Shown piece after piece: positions 20,740 to 31,822 of a stretch of DNA of 59,023 bases. The stretch is from assembly GCA_003427395.1 (NCBI GenBank), contig BFEA01000010.1, positions 6,108,629 to 6,167,651 on the forward strand. The letters run 5' to 3'. Positions within the stretch are counted from its first letter, which is position 1, and each line of letters opens with the position of its first letter. The position numbers and the translations under genes were made by a program. Below the pieces are notes generated by a model. It was not told where the DNA came from. It did not search any database and was given only the letters and a program-made list of their open reading frames with translations. Origin of the DNA: Chara braunii (taxonomy: Eukaryota; Streptophyta; Charophyceae; Charales; Characeae).

Positions 20740-20945
20740 CAGGCAAACTGCCGCACATATTCCGCGGCATCCTCTCTGTAGAAAACTTTTGCCACTTTCA
20801 AGTTCTTCCTGTACTCGAGCGCCTGCTGATAATTCCTCTCATTCCGAGCGGACATCGGCCTGCTTTCAAACTCACGGACTGTCATCTCAATTTCCTGCAA
20901 GTTCCTGTCCGATTCATCAAGGTGGGAGATTGCCAACATCTGATT
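20740..20945 (-). CDS. Candidate exon of an unidentified host gene
   Basis: In the short host segment between the two solo LTRs, a 206-nt minus-strand stretch is open. It has a CTGCAG acceptor (just above 20945) and a GTGAGA donor (just below 20740). The peptide has the composition of a real alpha-helical protein (for example SDRNLQEIEMTVREFESRPM, then NERNYQQALEYRKNLKVAKV), unlike the repeat-derived frames around it. No family is recognised. If the gene is real, its neighbouring exons should lie at 22402-24500 (upstream) and 1-1186 (downstream), with the solo LTRs sitting in introns. Confidence 0.4.
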
Positions 20946-21144
20946 CTGCAGATACAAATTAGCCTGCACGATAGCGACCAGAATAAATCAAAACATTAGC
21001 AGTGTGAACCAGAACGCAATCAAGGTCGCTTGACAGAGGGCTAGTAAAGAACACCAGGGATGCAATATTCCACAAAGAACCACGATAATTCTGTTCAGCT
21101 GGGCAAAGACAGCTTGCCACCCAAAGGAAAAAAAAAATCACTAC

Positions 21145-22401
21145 TGTGATGACCCGTCCAAACATGGACTGAAACACACGACTGATTTCTGAGTTTTGCC
21201 CATAGACTGAATGCCTTGCTGAGTTTCCCACCTGCTACTAAGTCTGTGTCTGCACGCTTGCTGGACTGCATATCTGTCTGAGTGCTGATTGGCTTAAGTG
21301 TGTGTGTGGTCGTGCCTGTCTGAGTGCTGGTTGGCTTGAGTGCCTGTGTGGCCCGCAAGGGCACTTGCTCGTCCATTGGGCCCTCAGGGCCGGTACTTAC
21401 CTGTGGCCGAGACATTGAGGGATTGCAGCAGGAAAAACACCAGAGTAGCGGGTAGGCCGGTACCACACCCTGAAGAGGTAGATGTGCGGGTACTGGAGGC
21501 CGAGCAGAAGAAGACAAAAGTGGCATTTTTAGAGGCCCAGTAATTGTAGGTTAGGGCTAGGCGGATGCCAGTCCAACCAGTCTGGGTCTAGGGCCTGTAC
21601 GGGCAATATCAGAATCTGCAATGATGTTTCCCTCCGAAAGGGAGGAGGTACCAGTTGCTTGGGAGGCCGAGCGGCCTGGAAGTCACAGCCCAAAGAGGCA
21701 AGCAGGCCACTATATCTTCCAGCCGGGCGAAGAGCCCGGCCTCTTTCTCGGTGTGCAAGTTTGGTGACACACTGGTTGGAGCGCCGGTTGGAGCAGCGCT
21801 ATCCAGGAGCAGCGCTGCTGGGGGAAGGAGAAGGACACGGAGGAGGAAGGACAGGAAGGGGGAGGAGCACCAGGGGTACTTACCTGGCTATGGTGGCAGC
21901 CATCTTCATCACCTTGGTGGGCGCTGCAGCAGGGAGTCCCCAACTGGGGAGAGCCACACCAAGAAGCTTCAAGGCAGAGTTGGGCATAGCGGCCCGAGTG
22001 AAGCAGCCATAGTTGCTTTGGGTTGTCCTTTGGGCATCTGGGCAAGGCCTAGTAGTCCGCCATAGCCTCGGCCTATGATGAGGAAGGGAGGAGGAGGAGG
22101 CCATGGCTATGGCGGACCTCAGGTGGTGCCGGCAGTGGAAGAGGAACTCGGACATTGATTCTGGATCAGCCATTCAACATTGTATTATTATTTCTTGTAT
22201 GAATAAGAGAAGGGGGAGATAAGGAGGAGAAGATTGTTGGGCGAAGAAGAAGAGCCTGGTCATTTGTCTATGCTGGTGTACACCATCTTCTTCTTCTTCT
22301 AATCCTCTCTCTCCTCTCAAGTTCATTCATTTCTTTCTGCAATTGGGAGGCATTGTACTATCTGATGGATGTGTATCTCGAAATTGGCAAGGATGATAAC
22401 A
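21145..22401 (+). mobile_element. Intact solo LTR of family A
   Basis: 1257 bp, starting TGTGATGACCCGTCC and ending GGATGATAACA, flanked on both sides by CTAC (21141-21144 and 22402-22405). No PBS, PPT or internal sequence is attached, so this is a solo LTR. It is the reference used here to recognise the broken copies at 1187 and 7225. Long open frames at 21655-22173 on both strands are LTR sequence with no protein motif. Confidence 0.9.
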
Positions 22402-22581
22402 CTACTGCTATAGAGCTCGTATAGGCTCGCCATGCTCAGAGAATGCCACAGCGACACCCGCACAAAGAACCAGGACCACCCAATCACAACAAACATATAC
22501 ATCAATCATGACGTAAATAATGACGATTACGGAGCACTCTTGCTATAACTGTCCCTATCGCCTTGCTCCTTGACCGACTAA

Positions 22582-22665
22582 CTTTCCGCGGCCGTTTGGC
22601 TATGTTCAAGTGTAGTATCTGTTCAGATCAGTTATCTGATCCGTCGTCCATCGGACCAATTTAAA
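22582..22665 (+). ncRNA. U2 snRNA-like sequence, diverged
   Basis: It contains the U2 hallmark TCAAGTGTAGTATCTGTTC, which includes the branch-point recognition core GTAGTA. CAGATCAGTTATCTGATC follows, as in stem-loop IIa. The 5' end of U2 (ATACCTTTCTCGGCC) is altered to ACTTTCCGCGGCC. No Sm site of the AATTTTTGG type is visible downstream, and no plant upstream sequence element upstream. Most likely a U2 pseudogene or a U2-derived repeat. Confidence 0.6.
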
Positions 22666-22842
22666 AAACAAAATTAAAAACAACAAAACACTAACCTTTC
22701 CTGTTTCCACCCTAGGGATACACACTCAAAGGAAAGGAGAACCACCAAAACCACTATCAGTAGCACAGATCAAACTCGTCGGAAATGGTCTGTTTTCCAT
22801 TAATTCTATTACGATAGAAATATGTGGGGATCTCAGTTGTGT

Positions 22843-22858
<16 letters not shown>

Positions 22859-22896
<38 letters not shown>
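22859..22896. repeat. 38-nt poly-G run
   Basis: A pure G tract after a GT microsatellite. It can form quadruplexes, and its length is prone to error. Confidence 0.85.
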
Positions 22897-22897
<1 letters not shown>

Positions 22898-24241
22898 GTT
22901 CACAGGTGGTTGAGTGGAGGTGAGCTCCCCACATACGAGTGCAAAATTGTGCAAATGGAAATGGAGGCACATCCCAAAACATGTCAAGGACTCAAAAGTG
23001 AATGCAGACGAGGAGTCCATTCGCTGCCCATCTTCCTGTACTACTACTGAAAGGTCGGGTATAGATTGAAACTTTCGGCCTTTTCATGAGGTACGCGCCA
23101 AATTCACCCACAAAATATGCTCTCTCATTCCATGCGGGAGCAGCATCCGGTATAAATGAAAATTCAAATGTCTACACAGGTCATACCCAGTACAACCAAA
23201 AACTCTCGGACATATTTTCTTTCCTAAAACAGTACACTTGGCAAAATGCAGATGGGGTACCAAAACTTGCCATCAATTCCCGCACTCGCCTAATAGAAAA
23301 TACTGTGTTCCAACAATACAGGCCTCCAAATGGGAATGACCTGACTTCACCCACTGGCTAGTGTATGCTGTGACACTTATCTACTGATTACAGGAGATGA
23401 GGGGGGGGGGGGGGGAACATGAAGAAGATGAAGGAAAGATGCAGAAAAGAGGGCACTGCCCCTGTAACCCTCCAAATTGAGGCTCTCCACGCATGAGGAG
23501 CTGGGGGAAATTTCTCCAGTGAATCCATCCAGAAAAGCAGAGATCTGCCCGCATAGCAAAAGATGTGCCAGGCAGCCATGGAAAACGGGATCAAGACTAG
23601 CAAAAAGCTAAAGGGCTGAAAAAGCAAATACCACCAGTATGCTCTTCAATGCAATAACTGGTCAACATCTTGTTCCTGGGGGCAAAGAAGGCAGGAGGAA
23701 CCTCACAAAGCCCCTATGGGCACAGGTGCCGTAAAGTTAATCATCACCTGTACAAAAAACATTTTCGAAGGCACAGAGATGAAAGCAAAGAAAAACAGAC
23801 GTGGGAAAGCAATGTTGGGAAACTGAATTTTAACGGTGAGCGCATTTGGCAAGGCTCTTTGAAATAGAACAAGTCCATACAAAAGCAAGCCCTTCAACTT
23901 CATCCACACAAACACAAACTCTCATACCGTTCCTCCAACATGGAGGCAGAAAGGACCACCTCTGCGCTTATGCATCCAGACACTGACCGCTTATGATGGA
24001 CTCAAGTGGTATATTTGTTTGGCCATCCACCTTTCTAGCCGTCATTCCGTAACTTCTTGTTTACACGCCATGCCATCATCAATCAGGACATCAGAAGCCG
24101 ACAGGTGGCGCCATTGAAGCACACGGGAAAATGGAGAACTATATGTATATATCTATATGTCGTCAAATAGAACTGCCCGGTAAACCGTAGGCAGAGAGGG
24201 AGAAGAGGTATATATATGGGGAAATGGAAAAATATATATAC

Positions 24242-24309
24242 ATACCTTTCTCGGCACTTTGGCTAAGCAAGATCAAGTGTAGTATCTGTTATGATCAGTA
24301 TCAAACTCG
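24242..24309 (+). ncRNA. U2 snRNA 5'-end fragment
   Basis: It starts ATACCTTTCTCGGC, the exact 5' end of plant U2, and continues TTTGGCTAAG, then GATCAAGTGTAGTATCTGTT. There is a 3-nt insertion after CTAAG, and similarity is lost after about 65 nt. A TATATATATG box lies about 30 nt upstream (24206-24215), the spacing used by plant Pol II snRNA promoters, but I see no upstream sequence element. The truncated 3' side argues against a functional gene. It is on the same strand as the copy at 22582. Confidence 0.7.
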
Positions 24310-24524
24310 AAAAAAATGAAGAGCAAAAAAAAGAGAAATACTTGGGTTAGGCCGACGTCCAGCCTAGACAGACCAGGCCAGACGGACCGGGGGGGTCCGT
24401 CCGGCAAAACCAGACGAGCCAAAAAACATCCCAGGAATTTTTTATTTTTTTTTTAAGATGCGGTTGGAGTGCGCTCACTGAACCCGAATCCACAGTCAAA
24501 CTTGTAAAAGTCATGTGTGTGTGN

Positions 24525-24797
24525 CCATAGTGCCGTGGAAGTAGAGGATGCAAGGACCACCAGCGAGGGAAAAAAGAAAGTTCAAATATCGGAAGAAGAA
24601 GAAGAACGAGAAGAAGGAGAAGAAGAATTACAAGGAGAAGAGGGTGGAGGGGAGGTGGAGGGGGGGATTTTGGAGGTCACTGTAGCGGGTGTAGCGGAGG
24701 TACTTGCAACTTTTCCTTTTCCTTTTTCTTCTGCCGTTTTGCCCCTCCTCCGTCCAGACCCGCCACTCCCCCCTCCAATGTCGCTGTCACCACCCGC
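24525..24797. repeat. Unit duplicated around element D (empty-site copy)
   Basis: The 44-bp string from CCATAGTGCCGTGGAAG to CACCAGCGAGGG occurs at 24525 and again at 24798. After the first copy comes AAAAAAGAAAGTTCAAATAT. After the second, element D intervenes and the matching AAAAAAGAAAGTTGAAATAT-type sequence follows D at 33031. The 24525 copy thus shows the target before D inserted. It directly follows the single N at 24524. Confidence 0.75.
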
Positions 24798-24844
24798 CAT
24801 AGTGCCGTGGAAGTAGAGGACGCAAGGACCACCAGCGAGGGAAA

Positions 24845-25778
24845 TGCAATCAGACTCGCTTCTTTTCACACTTCACATGCATGTAAACAGGTTGCGCAGC
24901 AAACTGGCGACAAGCACCCACTCAAAACTCAGAGATGTGGTAACCAGGAACACAGTTCAGATACAATCTCACTTCAGATGGCGATGGCGCATCAGCGCCT
25001 GTACAAATCTCTGTTCGTCACTCACTCAACGCTGCTGTTCACACACAGGATCACCCTGGATATCCCACACGCATCACACTGTACACTCACGCACTCACAC
25101 ATGCTACACTCTTCTATCACCTATGGCGGCTATGGCCGCTGCTACCCCTATCACTATGGCTAAGCTCTCCTTCTCGCCCACTTCGTCTTCGGGCTCACTG
25201 CAGATCACCTCGCATAAGTCGCTGTGGCAGCGCTTCCGCATGGCTTATGCGGGAATGAATGAATAGCCAGGCGCTGCCTCTTGATTTATACTTCTGTAAC
25301 TCATTGGTCTGCCCCTTTCCTATGCCCGTGGTGCACACAGTCCCATACGGTACTTGCTTAACTGGACTAGGACTGACTCAGCAAGGGTGGATTTCACCAC
25401 TTGCCCACTTGCCTCAGTGTAAACGTGAGCCAGCTCCGAAAGGCCACTTCCAGACCTTCTGGAAGTCCGCAGGCTTGGCCTTTCGGTACTGTAGCAGCTA
25501 CAACCTTGACCTTTCAGGACATTAGCAGCTACGACTTCGACCCTTCGGAGGAGCTACAGTTACGACTCCTAGGACCTGCTAAGACCTACAAACAACAGGT
25601 TTCCAGCTCCAACCCCTACAACCTACAGACCTACGACAGCCTACCAACTGCTGCGAATACACAGGTCACGGGTTCAACTCTCGGGGTCGACACAGATACT
25701 GTACACAGGTAAGGTGAGGACTAGGGATCGAGCCCTGGAATCTGCATCCACAACTGCGAACAGGTGAATACCATTTCA
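24845..25778 (-). repeat. 3' LTR of element D
   Basis: Read on the minus strand it starts TGAAATGGTATTCACCTGTT (at 25778) and ends CTGATTGCA (at 24845). It aligns along its whole length with 32077-33029. Plus-strand open frames at 24807-25266 are LTR sequence. Confidence 0.9.
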
Positions 25779-25800
25779 CTCCCGCCGGCCTAAATTCGAG
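25779..25800 (-). promoter_or_regulatory. Polypurine-like tract of element D
   Basis: On the minus strand GGCCGGCGGGAG directly precedes the 3' LTR start. It is purine-rich but contains C residues, so it is weaker than those of A to C. Confidence 0.5.
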
Positions 25801-25816
25801 GTCCTCTGAGAATAAC

Positions 25817-26236
25817 TCAATCCAAGGCAGGACCTTTACCTGTCCTATCTCTCTTGTAGGCTCTGACTACGTCGGGAGCTGTTTCTAGGAGTTCTGTCCT
25901 AGTAAACCAGCGGTCATCCTCTGGTTCCTGATAAGCAAACCGGACCTTATATTGTTTCTGTGGACGACCTCTACCTCCTGTTCTAAACACATCTTCACCT
26001 ACAATGCCGTCAATGTCGTACCTTCCGTAAATGTCTGGAGGGATCATGGATCTTCTAGATAGAAACTGTTGGCTTATGAGACACGGCAACAACTTCAATG
26101 CATGAAACACAGGGTAGGTGTGGAGGTGTGCTGGGATCTCTACTGTGTAGGACGGCCCATTCTCTCCGCCCATGACTTCTAAAACCGGCCATGGTCCACT
26201 GTACGCTGGCAGTAAATGTCTGCGAGATGTTCTCAT
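25817..26236 (-). CDS. Element D integrase C-terminus with chromodomain-like tether
   Basis: An open stretch of 139 codons. The start has LLPAYSGPWPVLEVMGGENG, PSYTVEIPAHLHTYPVFHALK; the end has YDIDGIVGEDVFRTGG, QKQYKVRFAYQEPEDDRWFT and an acidic/basic helix. This is the chromodomain-like signature of chromoviral integrases, better conserved than in element B. The ATG is internal to pol. A frameshift at about 26240 separates it from the rest of integrase. Confidence 0.8.
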   Translation of the reverse strand: MRTSRRHLLPAYSGPWPVLEVMGGENGPSYTVEIPAHLHTYPVFHALKLLPCLISQQFLSRRSMIPPDIYGRYDIDGIVGEDVFRTGGRGRPQKQYKVRFAYQEPEDDRWFTRTELLETAPDVVRAYKRDRTGKGPALD

Positions 26237-26239
26237 CAG

Positions 26240-26697
26240 AAGCCTACTTGGACTCTTTGGACTTGACCCAGACTAAGTCGCCTACTTGGAACTGCGATGG
26301 GCGACGATGCTTGTTGGCTTGCTCTATCATTCTATGTCGGGCCTTCCTGAGGTTTTCAACGACTGTAGCTAGTTCTTTCTCGTGCTGTATCGCAAACTCC
26401 CTGGTACCGGGCGGTAGCCTGTGAATCTGGTCCCGGTTGAGTCCCTCAAACCATCTGCGCGGTCTGAAGGACTTGTGCAACTCGTTGGGAGTGCGACAGG
26501 TGGACAAGTGCACGCTGTTGTTGTGCGCACTGGCAGTAGGGCAACATCTCATCCCAATTGACTTGATCTGGTCTAATGTCATACGGGCCAAATACACTTT
26601 GAAGTGCCTCCCAAGAAGGTAATGCTTCCAGTGCTCTAAGGCCTGACTGAGAGCGTCGAGTTCTCTCTCCTAAGTCGAGGTAGCTACTTTTTCTCAA
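26240..26697 (-). pseudogene. Element D RNase H/integrase junction with core deleted
   Basis: On the minus strand RNase H reads to the ALEHWKHYLLGRHFKVY block. It then passes directly into PYDIRPDQVNWDEMLPY and the NSVHLSTCRTPNELHKSF block, which in gypsy integrases follows the DDE core. The rest of RNase H, the HHCC zinc finger and all three catalytic acidic residues are therefore missing, a deletion of roughly 1.2-1.4 kb compared with elements A and E. Two frames alternate across this stretch. The last part contains EFAIQHEKELATVVENLRKA and KHRRPSQFQVGDLVWVK. Confidence 0.8.
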
Positions 26698-28236
26698 GAC
26701 ATCCTCGCTGACATGAACTCTACAAGTTTGTAGCCATTGTCGTCATCTTGCTGTAACACGGCGCCTATACCAACCTGACTCGCGTCCGTGGTGACGACAA
26801 ATGGCAAGGACGGATCTGCTGCTTCGAGGAAAGGATATTTTATTAATGCGCGCTTTAACTTCTTTAGCGCAAACGTACAGTCTTTGTCCCACTGCCAGAT
26901 TGCCTCTTTCTTGAGCAACCTGTGAAGGGGGGCGGCGATAGTCGAGAAGTTCCTCACGAACTTGCTAAGGTAGTTAGCTAGGCCTAGGAACGACCGCATT
27001 TCAATCAACGTGCGGGGCGTCGGCCAATCTCTAATCACCACTATTTTGCTGTCCTCAAGTTTAATGCCATCTTCGTCTAAGACGTGGCCCAAGTACAAGA
27101 CTTGTGTCTTGGCCCACTCGCACTTCTTCGCATTGATCTCGAAGTTAGCCTCTCTTAGCTTCTCCAAGACCTGCCTCAAATGCCCTTGATGCTCTTGGAG
27201 GGTCCTACTGAATACTAATATATCATCTAGATAAACTACAACAAATCTATCTAACCATGGCCTAAACAAACCGTTCATACAGCGCTGGAACGTGGCAGGC
27301 GCATTGGTTAGTCCAAAGAGCATCCACTATGAACTCATAATGCCCATATCTAGTCCGGAACGCAGTCTTGTACTGGTCATCAGGATGGACCTCTATCTGA
27401 TGATATTTGGACTTCAAATCGACCTTCGAAAAATATCTGCAGCCCTGCACTCGATCTAAAACATCGTCTATCCTGGGCAGTGGCTCAGCGTTCTTTACTG
27501 TGATCGCATTTTGACCCCTGTAGTCTATACACATCTGTAACTCTCCTTCCTTTTTGGGGACAAACAAAACTGGTGTTCCAATAGGAGATGAACTGGGCCT
27601 GGTCCAACCCTTTTCGAGGAGCTCGTCTAACTGCTTTCGCAGCTCCTCTAACTCCCTTGGGGACATCCTGTGGACTGCTCCCTTAGGAGTCCTACTGCCA
27701 AGCTCTATCTCTATACGATGTTGGATTGGCCGCGGAACTACTCCTGTTGGCGGCTCTGCTAAATCTTCAAACTCTTCTAGCAGCGTGGCAATGGTTGGAT
27801 CTATGGGTGTGTCTTCTTTAGGCTTAGTGACAGGCCTTACATAAGCTACGAAGACTTGCTCCTCTAATTGCTCCTTTCTCACTAATCGCACGGACGCGGG
27901 AGCACTGAGACAACAATGTGCCAAGGAGTTATCTACTCCAAACACATGAAACAGGCGGGCAGTCTTAACCTCGCCTGATGGACTAGGGAGCCTACACTCA
28001 TGCTCTCTCAGGTGAAGTGTGGCCCCTGCTGCCTCTCCCCAATCCACACCTGGGACTATATCCAAAGGAAGGTCATCCTGTACGAGGAGAGTCAGGGAAT
28101 GGAGAACTCTCTCCACCTTCCCATCTTTCTCTAGGCGTAAATACGCTTGGACTCCCTCTACGTAGTCCTCAACACACATGGTGCGGTTGTCTGCGAGGAC
28201 ACTAACTATGAGGTCTTCCAATTTTTGGACTTTCAA
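26694..28236 (-). pseudogene. Element D reverse transcriptase and RNase H
   Basis: Two overlapping open segments. 27262-28236 (324 codons) holds the protease tail, the linker and the RT fingers: LLEKGWTRPSSSPIGTPVLF, MCIDYRGQNAITVKN and FSKVDLKSKYHQIEVHP. 26694-27323 (209 codons) continues with MLFGLTNAPATFQRCMNGLF, the catalytic YLDD intact (27222-27233), the connection domain, and RNase H with its catalytic VTTDAS Asp intact. The two are separated by a one-base frameshift near 27320, where an extra G precedes ATGCTC. This is the only RT in the window with an unaltered active site. Confidence 0.9.
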
Positions 28237-28330
28237 CCCAGCTTCTTCATCGCTCTACGACTAATAAAACTGTGAGTGGCCCCTGAGTCTATAAGCGCTC
28301 CAGCTCAACTTCTAAAAACCTCTACATCAA
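28237..28330 (-). pseudogene. Element D aspartic protease active site
   Basis: On the minus strand the segment reads ALIDSGATHSFISRRAMKKL, with canonical Asp-Ser-Gly at 28281-28289. A stop in the complement of 28258-28263 cuts it from the downstream linker, where LVVDNRTM-like and VQDDLPLDIVPGVDWGEAA motifs complete the protease region (28000-28230). Unlike elements B and C, the catalytic triad itself is normal. Confidence 0.75.
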
Positions 28331-28419
28331 CTAAGACTAGCTGTCCCTTACTATCCTTCTTCATTTTGGCCAGGCTGGCATCCTTTCTTTCAATTCTTAT
28401 GCCACGCCTACGAGGGAAG

Positions 28420-30540
28420 TGCCTAGAGAGACACTAACACAAGCAGTCTCTGGACAGCTAGCTTGGCATTGGCCTGCAATCTCTGCCATAGGCTCACGTG
28501 GTGTGGGAGTTTCCTGGTGGTGCGCGCAGAGTTCCCCACATGGCCTTGTGGTAGGGGCAGTTGCGACCCCTACTGGCCGCTGCCTTTTGACCCCTGGGCA
28601 GCGAATCGGTCTTCCTTATACTTTGGACAATATTTGATAACATGGACAGGGTCACCGCAGTAGATGCACTGCCCCTGCTCCATACGATGTTGCCACACAC
28701 GCTGGTCCAAGCCCAAGTCTTCCCAAGGCCGGCCCTGTGGCCAACCTGGGTGCCAACCTCCTTGCCTTTGAGGTGACCTTCCACCTCTGCGCTACGGTGA
28801 TAGACTGGGTCCTGAGCGATTGAGCGGGGGACCTTGACCCCTACCTCCCACTTGACGGTTCCTTTGAAAGCAAACCCCCTGTGCACCCGAACCTCGACCA
28901 CCCACTACCCGGCCCCCTTGGCCCTACCCTCCTCTACCTTACAGCCTCCCTCCAGCCGCAACGGCAGCGTATGTCCTCCCCTAACTTACATCGCTGTCCT
29001 CCTCCTCTAACCCCCACTCGATCTGACTGTAGGGGACTTCGTCCGTACGACTCTCATCCAAAGTAAGGATCAGGTGATCCTTGGCCCTGACCTGACCTGA
29101 GATAATACGTCCCTTCCACTTCTTTCCTTTGTCTAAGTCCTTATGCTAGAAAGTGGAAACCGGCACGGACTTCGCCTCAAACAGGACCACTTCCCTACTT
29201 AACGCATCATACGTAATATTGGCCTATTGGGTCTTATCGAAGAAATGCCCTTAAAGGGGCTTTGGCATGGCATGATAGAATAAGTTAACCAACTGGGTCC
29301 CAGTGATCCCGTGGTCTGGGATGGCTACAAGGTCATCCATCACTGCTTTGAGTGCTCTTGCACTCTTCCCCTGCCTAGAGTGGATGGTTCGCAGCTTGTC
29401 AGAGGCCTTGACGCTAAATGTGACGTCAGCGAACCTCTCTCGCAGGAGTTTAAGGAACGTAGAAAGAGTTGTGAGCCTAGAGTACACAACCATATTGTGC
29501 TCACAATCGGCTGAGCGCGCAAGGGACCTGGCAAAGCTGGCCACGTCATCTTTCAGTGCATGGAAGGCCACGAAGACCTGTTCCTCGGGAGCGATATGCT
29601 GTAAATACACGTGTTGATGCTGGCCTCCCAGTTATCAAAATTATCGTCCTTTTTCCAGCTATACGAGTCAGGAAATTTGAGCTTGACGGGTTCTTTGCGG
29701 GGCGCATTTCGGCCTCCGTCGTGGCCACTACCTTGGCGCATGCGCAGAAACTTCTTTACGCATTCCTTCAACCTCTTGACTTCGGTCCCGACATGGGTCG
29801 CCACGTCGCGCGCAAAATCTCAAAATCCACTCCGAATGGCATGAAGGGTCACCCCTTGGCCCTTATTGGCCTGATGCTGTTCAAGCCATGCCTGACTCAA
29901 AACCTCAAGATACCCTAGAATCTTCTCTAATACCGCGGGGGTCTCCTCTTGTGCTTGCACCTCCTGCCTGCATGCCTGGACCTTCTGCACTTCCCTGGCC
30001 ACCCGGTTGGCCTCCTCCCTCCTCCTCTTCTTCTCCCTGGCCAGCCGCAACTTCCACTCCAACCGCTCCTCATCTTCCAACGTCTGGCGGTCCAACGGGT
30101 CCTCCATAGTTGTCGGTTGCCTGGCTAGCACTTCCTTCTCCTCCTGAGGCATGTATAACATCGCCTCTTCATCTTCTCCCAGCGATAAGTTAGCCACGCA
30201 CTCACTAATCTTCTTCTCCATCCACCTATCCTCCTCTTTCATGCCGCTGCTTTCTCCTCTTTCTCCCCCACGCCTCCTTTCGAGGGGTTCTTCCTCTACC
30301 ACTTCCTCCTCTGCTGCTGCTGCTTCGGCTGCCTTTCTTTTCTCTTCCTCCTCCTGCTGCAATCTTAACATCTCCTTCTCCAACTTTTTGTTCTTTGGCG
30401 CCTGCTCCTCAGCTATCTCCTTCAGCTTCGCTTGTTTGAGCTCCTATATCTCCTTCCTCTCTCTCAAAATGGCGGCGATTCATGCCTGTTTGGTTCCTGA
30501 TTGTGGGGCAGTACTCTTACCACTACGTGTGTCACCCATG
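28420..30540 (-). pseudogene. Element D Gag, frameshifted
   Basis: The start is probably the ATG at 30540 (MGDTRSGKS). A long acidic and basic coiled-coil region follows (29820-30383, 187 codons, with Glu-rich runs and LEWKLRLAREKKRRREEANR). The Gag core then appears: DNFDNWEASINTC (29650-29700) and, in 29251-29610, VFVAFHALKDDVASFARSLA and TFLKLLRERFADVT. The nucleocapsid CCHC knuckle is intact at 28627-28668 (CIYCGDPVHVIKYC). At least three frameshifts and a few stops break the chain. Gag of element E is clearly homologous along the whole length. Confidence 0.8.
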
Positions 30541-31510
30541 GTGTCAGGTGCACAACCGAACAACGGTTCCACTCCTTACCACTTAGACACTACCCCCTGA
30601 CCGACACAACCTGCTAACTCAATCTAAGGACTACAGAATCCGGACAGGATGCTGTCAACTACGGTCACTACCCTCGACCTAAACTATGGCTGTCACTACA
30701 GGACCTGTTGCTGATCAAGAGGCATTTAAGGAGATCCCCCCTAACTCCGCAGGAATTCTTTAACATCGCAGACAGGACGACGTGATCAGCGGGTCCTCTC
30801 AAGAGTCTCAAGACTTAGACGGCCTGTTGTGCAGCCCACAACTCGGATTTTGGGCCTGCCGTGCCACACCGAGCAGCCCGCCGATCAGTATCGGTCCTTG
30901 GGAGGGTTCGTGTCCTCCGGGACAGTCGAGTCGTCAGACACAGTGTTTAGCCCTACTCAGCCCGTGTGGGTTTGGTCAACAAGGCCCTATCCTTCATTCA
31001 CAGAGTCCTATCACCTGGACAGAAGAGACTCGATGCAAAAAGAAGAGACGGACAGACTTGACCTAGCAAGTACCATAGGGTGTGTGCACATCCATAGGGC
31101 GAGAGGATAGGCTGAAGGCTTGGCGAGATTATACCGACGTCAGCTTGGTCAAAATCGTGGTCAACAATCCTTGTCAACGCCTTGGTCAACACTTGGTCAA
31201 CACTTGGTCAACGCTGCAGTACCCCCGATCAACTCCCGATCAACCGGTCAACTCCGGTTCGGCTACAACGGCCGGCTTCCCTTTCGTCGCCACCCTTCTC
31301 CTTCCCTTTCATGCCTCGCTGCCTTCTTCACCCCGTCTATCTTCTGTTTTCGTCACTCATTTCTTCTTCCTCCGCTTCACTTCTGTCCTCGGTCTCTCCT
31401 TCCGTCCTCCCTTTCACCTCCTTCGTTACTCTGTGACAGCGCTCTGCGGCTATGGCCACCTTCTTCTTCTTCGTTGGGCGGCACAACAATCTTCACAGGT
31501 ACGTGACAAC

Positions 31511-31566
<56 letters not shown>

Positions 31567-31785
31567 TAGCGATGTCTTCAACGCAAGTACGTGGTGAACC
31601 AATCTTGTACCGCTCGTCTATCTCTGTCCCTTCTTCTTCCTCCGCTTCACTTCTCTCCTCGGTCTCTCCTTCCGTCCTCCCTTTCACCTCCTTCGTTACT
31701 CTGTGACGGTGCTCCGCAACTATGGCCTTCTTCTTCTTCTTCGTTGGGCGGCACAACGATCTTCACAGGTACGTGACAACCAATC

Positions 31786-31822
<37 letters not shown>

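Larger units (their letters stand above)
22402..24524. other. Host DNA with no clear gene
   Basis: Between the CTAC duplication and the N at 24524 I see two U2 snRNA-like fragments, a 38-nt G run (22859-22896), a 15-nt G run (23402-23416), and no open frame with a domain. Some minus-strand stretches (for example near 23580-23720) are weakly exon-like but have no supported splice sites. The TATA-like AT stretches at 24205-24240 precede the second U2-like fragment. Confidence 0.5.

Noticed and set aside
23086-23361. Plus-strand 91-codon frame in host DNA
   Set aside because: Composition is not implausible, but there are no splice signals, motif or conserved neighbour to support it.
26191-26622. 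Plus-strand frames opposite the element D integrase
   Set aside because: Shadows of the minus-strand pol gene without independent motifs.
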